A stretch of 64,000 nt of DNA from Larimichthys crocea (Eukaryota > Chordata > Actinopteri > Sciaenidae). The stretch lies in NCBI RefSeq assembly GCF_000972845.2, contig NC_040021.1, forward strand, positions 12,552,908-12,616,907, in the 5' to 3' direction. The position numbers were made by a program, and so were the translations under genes. The notes under the pieces were generated by a model. It made no database searches. It was not told where the DNA came from and was given only the letters and a program-made list of their open reading frames with translations. Position 1 is the stretch's first letter. Each line of letters begins with the position of its first letter. Below are positions 53,101-62,100 of the stretch, in pieces.

Positions 53101-56100
53101 CAGTATGGGTTAGTATCTTCAGATGTGGCCTTGGCTGTAGACGTGGTGGCAGATTCACAGTTCAAAAGCAGGACAGGAAGATGGAGAGGAGAGGAGAGGA
53201 AAGGAGAGGAGAGAATGGAGAGAGGAGAGAGGAGAGGAGAGGAGAGAGGAGAGAGGAGGAGAGTGATGGTACTTGTTAATGCTGGCATTTTATTTTGGAC
53301 ACTATTTTCAGATGAGGGAGAATGACACACAAAGGAGATCACAGAGAGAGAGAAGAAAGTCTGCTGGAACTGTGATGGACAGGCAGATGTTTGAAGAGTT
53401 TTATTGAAATAAGGCTTTCATGATGAAATAGTGTTTGCATTCTCTTTCTCACTCTCGCCATCACTCATCCACAATACTTTGTCCTTTGGGCTATCCTGCT
53501 ATTATATCCTCCCTTACCTCCCTAAATAGAAGTCTTTCTTGAATTGCCAAAATTCTTCCTTCTAATAAGTATTCTTTGCGATCTCAATTAGTCTTCAAAT
53601 TAAATAAACGCTGACTCCACGTTTTTTGTCTTCATCTTATCTCATTACTTGCTTATTTAATTTCAAAGTATCTTAAAAAGCTTTCTTCAAAGGGAAGAAT
53701 GTATAAACTGTATGTAAAATATAATTGCACAAGGTGGTGTGTGATGTTACACAGCTGGAAGGAAGCCAGCTCTCTCCAACTCCCCCTTCAGATATTTCAC
53801 CACTGCCACGGGCTCTTTTCTCTGTACTCCTCTCTTTTCCTGTGATTCTTGCTTAAGGAGGAACAGTGTGAGAATAAAAAATAAAAAATAAAGTTGACGT
53901 CTCAGTCTCAAATCTCCTCAGCCATGCCTGCTCTCATTTTCAGTCCTAATTTCCCACGTTATTATATATCAGTCACAACTCAGCACCCATCAAAAAATCC
54001 CTTTGCCTTTTCCCCAAAGCTGTCGGGTTAAATATGTGAAATAAAATATTTTTATAGTAACTCTGTCATGATTAACTCAATCTTAATATTCCAAAAACAG
54101 AATACAACGATTAGCAAATCCTCTCTACCCAGGGACGTTTGTTTTTTGTAAATATACACTCAATCTGAAATTAACAACACAAAACACAGGAGACTGTGAA
54201 AGCTGTGGGATGCTGAACATTTTGATAGTATGATGATTGGGTATAAAAGCAGCAACCTTGTTCACAAGCAACGATGTGGTATGGGCAAATAGTCAGAACA
54301 GTTAAAGAACACTGTTCCACAATGCATACTTACAACAAAAATGTACAGATTTCACCATCTTTCATTCATTCAGAGAATCCAGAGAAATATCTGCACATAA
54401 GGGGCAAGGTTAAAAACAAACACTGAACGCCCGTGACCTTCAATCTCTCAGGCGGTGCTGCATTAAAAACACGACACGACTGTTTAAGTGCTGGCTTAAA
54501 AAAATGCTTTAGTTGGTAAACACAGTTTATCGCTAGACCTACAAATGTAAGACTCCACTGTGCAAAGCGAAAGCCATATGAGGCTAATATCACTGTGTGC
54601 TTGTTATCGTCAGGTCATAAATGCCACACACATACATTAAAAATTATTCCAGCTAACCTAGTTTCTTAACACGTTGTCTTTTTATGTCTCTGTGTGGTGT
54701 TGTGTGATCACATGGAGGTTAGAGAGAAACAGACATGCCTTCCATCTCGAGAGAGTAAACTAGTAATGATCTTAATGAGATGTGTTTACGCCATGCCTAA
54801 CACTTAGCTATACAGTCAGTGGCCTCATTAGCACTAATTCTTCAAATGGTGTATACAGTATGAGTACATAATTAGGAGGAACGCAAGGGGGGAAAGAGAC
54901 TGGGCACCAGTTTGAAAAGAATAATCACTCCATAAACAGGCTCGGTTGCACTGCAGGGTCATAACACGAAGCCATGAAGGGGACTGATCACAAGCGAGAT
55001 ACAAGCCTGCCAAGAAGAGTGCAAAGACACGAGCGAAAGGATTAACCTAGGACATTCAAGCCAGTGCATCTATTGAAAGGTTTACAGGCTACTTAGTCTG
55101 AAACATTCGCAGTCAGCTGCAACAGTGCATTTAGAGTGCATATTTGTCTAATAGGCCCCTTTTCTGCAGCTACTACCGCTCTACAGGGCTCCCATGGGTA
55201 AAATATAGACTGCTAATGATTGTGGTACAAGGGTGCAATTTGTACAAGTGGAAAATTTGTATAAAAAGAGGATGGTGAAATCTTCCGGTGCTATGATGGA
55301 GAAGTTATTCTGTCTCGCTCGTTATTCCAGTCAATTCAATAACAGGGAGTTGTTTCAGTGTTCCAGCACATCCAAGGTCAGTTCCTGTGACCGACAGCTT
55401 GAATCCTGTTGTGGCCATGACTTGAAAAACATCTGCAATGACCGCAGGCGATGCAAAATGTCAATAGATGTAAGTACAGTGATGTTTTATTGAGTGATTT
55501 TCATGCAATTAGGAAAACTCTTTCATCACTAATACAACAACAGTGGGTAAAGGTGGTAAAGTTTGTGCAGTCTGAAAAAAACTCTCCTTCAGGCAGAATA
55601 AAAATTTATATACTTATAAAATATACTTCATATACTTAATAAAAGGTGAAAATATTCTTTCCGATTCATCGACTCGAGTATATGAACTGAGGGTGAAGCA
55701 GCTAACGATGATTTGTGGGCTTTTATTATAAATCTAAATGTTGTAATGAGATGTTCAAAGAGCTAAGCAGTTTTTATGCATGACATATTCTTAAAGTCAC
55801 GCTCTGTGTTTTTAGTACTATTGTGGATGCTTTAATGTTTGTATTTGTGTGTGTGTGCGTGTGTGTACCATGAGTGTGAATGATCAATATTCAGTGAGAG
55901 AATGGCGACTGCAGGCAAAGATAAATAGCTGAGTGAAAAAATCTCAATCTCCTTGCTCAGCACATTGCTGTACAGTGGCTGCACATTCACAGCCACAATT
56001 ACGCTAAGCACACACACTCACACACATTCATACGCGCGAAAAAATAGATGCTCGCACACATAATCAAGGAAAGACTTGCGCATTAAAACACCGACAAGCA

Positions 56101-59100
56101 CAGGTAATCAGACCTTAACACTTACATAAACATGGGCTATTGTGCAATGTCGTGTAAACACCACCAGCAGTGGAACAATTACGGTAAAGAGCTCTACTAT
56201 TCCGCAAACAAGCACTTTAGTGGGTATAATGAAAACTTTCAGTGCAAGCAAGTGGAAATCGCCTCATTATGCCTTGGGGAATAATGGAAACCTACCCTCC
56301 ATGTCATTGAGCCTGGTGCTGCTCTGTCATGCCTGGGAGCCGTAATCGGATGGGAAAGTAACAGTTAAAGACCTTGAAAGTCAATAGTGGACAACAGAAT
56401 CTTCAATGGGTTAAAAAGCTGAATGCTGGTTGTAACCAGTAATGCAAGACAACTTAAAAAGACTTATAGATGATATTTGAAATAGAACAAATGGTTTTAG
56501 AGCCCACAGACAAGCATTGCTGCATGCTGCAAGGACTAAAGTATGAGAGAGACTCTGGCACCTCTGGCTTCATTTCCCACTGTCTGAACAAATGTGACTG
56601 AATCAGCTTAACCACAAATGTTGCTAATGTCCCTATATATTTGAGTATACAGTATTTAAGGTATCGTGGTGAAAAAGGAAGAGAGGTGGAAAAGATTTTA
56701 AATTCAATTTATTACAACTCTTCATAGTTTTGACCGCGGTTTATATTGGTTATGACATCATTGTGCTCACCAGAGGATTTCGGAGATCTGAGAATGTGGC
56801 AGCGGTGCTACAATGCTACAAATTCTCACCTACAAAAAAAAGGCATGAAGTCATAATGAGGCAGGTCGCAAATAAGGAAACTGTCCCCCAAGATTATTTA
56901 AAACACTTTTGTGTTTATTCTAAACACAATTATGTGTGCTCCCTTGAACTGGTCCCTGGGCCACACTGTGGTTGCCCACCGCAGTTAAATAGTTACAGTA
57001 CAATAAGAGGGTCAATGAAGTGTACCATAATTACATGGTGCATTTTAAACATAGACATATTGCATATTTAACTGAGAGGCATAAAGTTTAACATCTTTAC
57101 ACAGTTTGTTTGTATAACGTTGAAATCCTTAGAAACTTAGAGTTAACGTTACGTAAATGTTTCATGTGCTGTATGTCCCCGATAACACACAACTGTGTCT
57201 GACAACAATGCTATGATGATGTTATTGCATGTGGCTTCAGTCTCCTAGTCGTATGTTTATTAGCATAAATGTCAAGAAGTAATGAGAAATATTTTGCATG
57301 AATGTGCTGATTAGATAAGACAGTGCAGCACTGAGTGTTATTATACGTGACATTAATAAATATGTATGTACTGTACTGTGGGAGGTTAACATGATTTTTT
57401 TATAGGTTGTAAAATGTATTTCTTTCTTTAATGCTTAAATTTTGTGTTTTGTGACTATACAACAGGGTCTGAAAAGTCAATTTAATTTTAATTATGTCTT
57501 TCCTTCACCTGGAATTTTAATGTTTTCTTTGCAGGCAGCTTCATTTCCAAAACCTTCATATCTGCAGGATAGAGAGGAAATAAGCTTTGAATGAGCCTTT
57601 AAAAACATAAACACCACGAGTAAACCCTCAGAGAGTTGTGTTTCTATTTGCAACTGAATGACTTCAGTGGCTTGAGTGTTTGGTGTCTTAGTGCTTGGGT
57701 ATGAAATTATGTGATAGTGACAAGAGAACTGAAAGAGTGTGAGAGTTATTGAGAGACGGTGTTGCTGCTCCTCAAGTGGAGAGTGGGAAACACTTGGAGA
57801 CAGCTTGAAACACCGCAACACACACAAATACACCACTCGCTGTCGCATAAAAAAAAACAGATCCAACACTCCGACACATAGCGACACATTAGCCTGCAGT
57901 TACACACACACATACATACACGCATGCACCCGCGCGCACACACTCAAACAATGTTACATGCACACACACACACATGAAATCTATAAAAACACATGCTTGT
58001 GTATATAACGTGTTTTCCTCCCTCCAAACTAATTTGTGATGCACAGCAACACATGCAAGAAATTCTGATAAACACAGCCCTGTCATACATATCTGAAATT
58101 AAATATCGCACACTGTACAATGTGTGCCCTTAAAAGATAAGAAGAAGCAAGAGAGCTTAAGAAAGCATACGAGAAATGTATGAAGTATGCACTGTCAAGA
58201 TAGTATTGTGGACGGAGCGGCCCGAGATTTGACAAGAGCAGGGGAAAAAAGGGAATCTAAACAGAGTGTAGAAAGAAGGAGGAACGATAGCAGGAAGAGC
58301 AACATAATGTGGACAGAAAGAAGAAGCATGGAGATGCTTTAAAACAGACCATGCCAACAAAGCAATTCATTAAAGTTAACTGACAGAGGTAAAAAAAAAA
58401 CCATAAGGAAAGGAGAGTGACACATTCTGGAGGAGAAAAAAAAAAAAAAAAAAAAAAAGAAAAGAAAAAGAAACGGTGAGTGTGGAGGAAGAAATCAAGG
58501 TAGAAGGTTTTAATGGTTTTCTTTCCTCTTGCTTCTATCAGTGTTAGAGTAAAAGTTGCCACTACCTCATCAATAAGAGCTGAGTGAAGGCAAGACCTGG
58601 AACACAACGATAACAAGCACACACTCTGGTAGAACAAACTAAAGAGGAAAAAACTCAAAGGAAATGACAGATTAGAAAAAAAAAGAAATGAACTAAAAAA
58701 AAAATGAAGGTACGACCGCCAAAGTGTAGAGGAAGAGGAGGAAAAGCTGTGTATATTTTAAGTTAATGGACTTGAACTTCACTTGCGGCAGGAGGTTTCG
58801 GGGAGTGATTACTACCATTAGGATGCAGGGAAGATGTGTGCGTCACTGTGTGTCACTGTGTGGCGATGAGCATTTTTGTGTGTAGCGTTGAGTATAACTT
58901 GTCGGTGTACTTGTGTGGGTGGGAGTGTGTGTGCGCGAGTGAGAGAGCGTGTTGTGTTTTTTGTGCACAGTCCTGACCTTGAATGTCAACTGGGACACAC
59001 TTATCCACTTCTTCTGTTGGCCTCTTTCCCTCTTCTGTTCTTTTATTTCAACATTTTACCTTGCACCCTCTTCTTCCACTGGGCTGAAACCCATGAGAGC

Positions 59101-62100
59101 CACAGTCCACTCAAGGAAAAGGTCAGAGCCATTTCGTCTCTTATTCTCCTCCAATCACCCCATGACAAACCCTGCCGCCACTCCACTTTCCTTTTATTCC
59201 CCTGCTCTCTCTCTCGTATATTACGATTGCTTGTTCTTAGTAAGGACCAAATGAACATACAGTAGTGGCCTGTTGTGTCTGGCTTGTGCCGTTTCAGAAT
59301 ATATGTAACATATGTGACAAATACATTTAATTTGCTATTTCCACATGGTCAAATTTCATATTATCCAAAGAATAATTAATTATGTGAATCCAAGAAGAGA
59401 CAGTCAATTATGCAAAAATGTCTGCCTGCTATAATAAAGACATCTAGGAGGGGAAAAAGAATCAATTTTTAACACATATTAACACAAACACATGTGCAAA
59501 GACATTCACAAACACAAGCGTGGACACAGTCCAGAGTTTGATTAAATATAAATAAACGGATTACTATTTTTATGAGTAAAAGGATAATTATAGTTATTTT
59601 CAACATTGGTGTTAATTTCCCAGTTTGTCCAATTATGTCTGATTGTGTTCATTTTCTGCCTCTTACATCACTGTAATGCCTTTTGTATTCTGGCTTTGCC
59701 ACAAACAATGGTCCCCATCTAAAAAAAACAAAGAGTATGTGAGCATATGAGCCCAAAAATGTGATTAATTCTATTTCCAACACAATAAAACTCAACACAG
59801 TAATGACACTTATTTACAATGACTTGGATCATTGGATTATTATGTGGCTTTAGCCTTTTCAATTCCACTGTGCTGCTGGCAGGGCGACCATAACAAAGTC
59901 ATGCTGTGCAGCCAAACACTTTAAATCAGTACGACTTCATTTTAAATTATACTGGAGAGCCAAAAGTTTTGAAAATGATTGTTTTGGAAAATGATGCACA
60001 AGATAGATGCATAGAATATTTTCAGTTTGATGTTATATTTCAACTTTAATGCTACTTGAGAGCAAAAATTATAGGAAATAGATGTTAAGAAGTTAAACTT
60101 ATCAATAAGGAGTATGTTAACATATATATTTCATGTCTTATAAAGATGTAAAACGATTTTCTGAATAAACATTTTGTAGTCTTGTGTCTTTCCACAAAGC
60201 CAGACATGATTGCTCTTTCCTGCTTTGAATGAAATCAAAATTTGAATGCTGCACATTTGTTAAAAAACTGAAAAACATCCATTAACTAAATGAAAAACTG
60301 ATAATACTTGCTGTCCTTTGTGCCATAAATAGAAACTCTTTTGTCATTATCTGATGTTGAGAGAGTAATTAAAGGATCATATAAAAGATCCCCTACCTTA
60401 ATCAGCAAAGTCATTTAAAATTTGTGCCTTTCATTCACTCATTCACACACTGACAGCAGCAGGGTGGCTGTGCAAGGTGCTGGCCAGCCCATTGGGAGCA
60501 AGCTGCAGTCAGTGTCTTACTCAAGGACTCCTCAACACATGGACAGAAGGAGCTAGCATTATCATATCGCCCTCCTCTTCGCTTCGCTTCAGAATCTACA
60601 CATTTACATGATAGTGCTCTGTGCATTGCAACACACACACACTCTCTGATAAAAGACCCTCCTGCTCACTCTCACATTGACTTTTAAGCTTTAACGCTAA
60701 AAGGATCCATGGTTCAAACCACTGTTACCTTGTTATATTGTCAGAAGCCATACCTGCCCACTCTCGCTCTGCTAGTTCCTCCAGCAGCCGTGTAACAGAC
60801 TTGGGTGACACAGCGTTTTTTCTTCAGCACTCCCAGGCTGTACTTAACCTCTTAGGTTTCAACTTCTTCAAAACCCATCTGCTCAAGACAGATCAATCTT
60901 CCAGCTTTTCTTTTTAATTCTTTATCTGTGTGACAAACGGCTGCTGTTTGTCGTCTGTATCGTATCTTTTTTCTTGTTATCTGTGTATATGTGTTTTGGG
61001 AATTCGCAGCATTTTGGGGTTAAAAAAAGCATTTCCTATAAAGAATTCATCATTTTTGTCAAGCATCGTTGAGGTCTGTTTTACAGTGGGAATAACAAGA
61101 AGGATGGGGGAGCATGACAACTCTGACACCTCCCACCTCAGCATAATACCCAAGACCCTCCATTTACTCAACCGCCCATACACGTAACAGGTGTTCAGTG
61201 CTGACCTGGTAGAGAGTGTGGTTCTTGTTCTTGAAGCAGGGCGTGAGGTGGGAGTAGATCTGCAGGGAGTAGTAGTAGGCAGCCAGCTGGAGCGACAAGG
61301 CAGAGTGACACTGTTTCTCAAAACACCTGTTGGCATCCAGTACCTGCATTGATGGATGTAAAGATATGAATAAGAAAGTAAGCTGGTGGTGGGATAAAAA
61401 AACAAACAAAAAACAAACACTGAGCAAATGCAAATAAATCCCATTATTCCAACATTTAGTCCACTGAAAGAAAAAGAATCTCTCACAGCCTTTCATAGTT
61501 CAGTTCATAATGATGAAAAATAAGCAGTTCAAAATCAAAATAACACGTTCAATATTCAATAACCAAAACCTTGTGCAGTCAGTAACGTCAAGATGTCGAA
61601 TCCGAGTGGCGTTAACAAGCTCTTCAAGAAATCTATGTAATATCCTCTCCAGCAGTTTAGCTTTTTCGCTGGAGGCTCATCAGGGACTTTATTACCCTGG
61701 CTTGAAAACCTCTCTGCCTAATATTTTGTTTTTTTTAGCCATCAAAGTAGTCTGACAGCTGAGAGGTAAACAGGAGCCACATATTTTGAGTTGAAACAGA
61801 AACGTGTGGTTGTTGATTGAATTGAGCGAGATGTGAAACGACACATATTGCGTGACGTATTGCTTTTGCTATACGTCATTTAGCTACTCTGGTCTGACTT
61901 TGATACTGCACAGTGATGATTCACACAGTGCACAGTACCTTATTGAGAAGAGGTAAGGGATCAACAGAGGATATGGATTCATTCCATTTGTGAAAACTTC
62001 ACTAAAAGACAACCACACTCTTTATAAGAGTGTCTAAAATAAAGCTCTGTGTGTATGTGTGTGTGAGACTGTGTGTCCACCTACCTGAGGCAGGGCCAGT

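Larger units (their letters stand above)
51336..61205 (-). other. nbas intron w2-w3 (9870 bp)
   Basis: It holds a complete-looking MITE (51522-51852), a GA-rich repeat (53176-53264), a Tc1-type transposase remnant (54155-54585), a poly-A/AAAAG tract (58434-58473) and repeat and LINE fragments at 60.4-60.9 kb. Confidence 0.85.

Noticed and set aside
55145..55205. Possible transposon end (CCCCTTTTCTGCAGCTACTAC)
   Set aside because: It recalls a fish repeat terminus but no matching second end or body was found.
56730..57071. 113-codon plus-strand open frame
   Set aside because: No family resemblance and no evidence of selection visible by eye.
58876..59265. 129-codon plus-strand open frame
   Set aside because: Cys- and Leu-rich low-complexity sequence with no homology I know.
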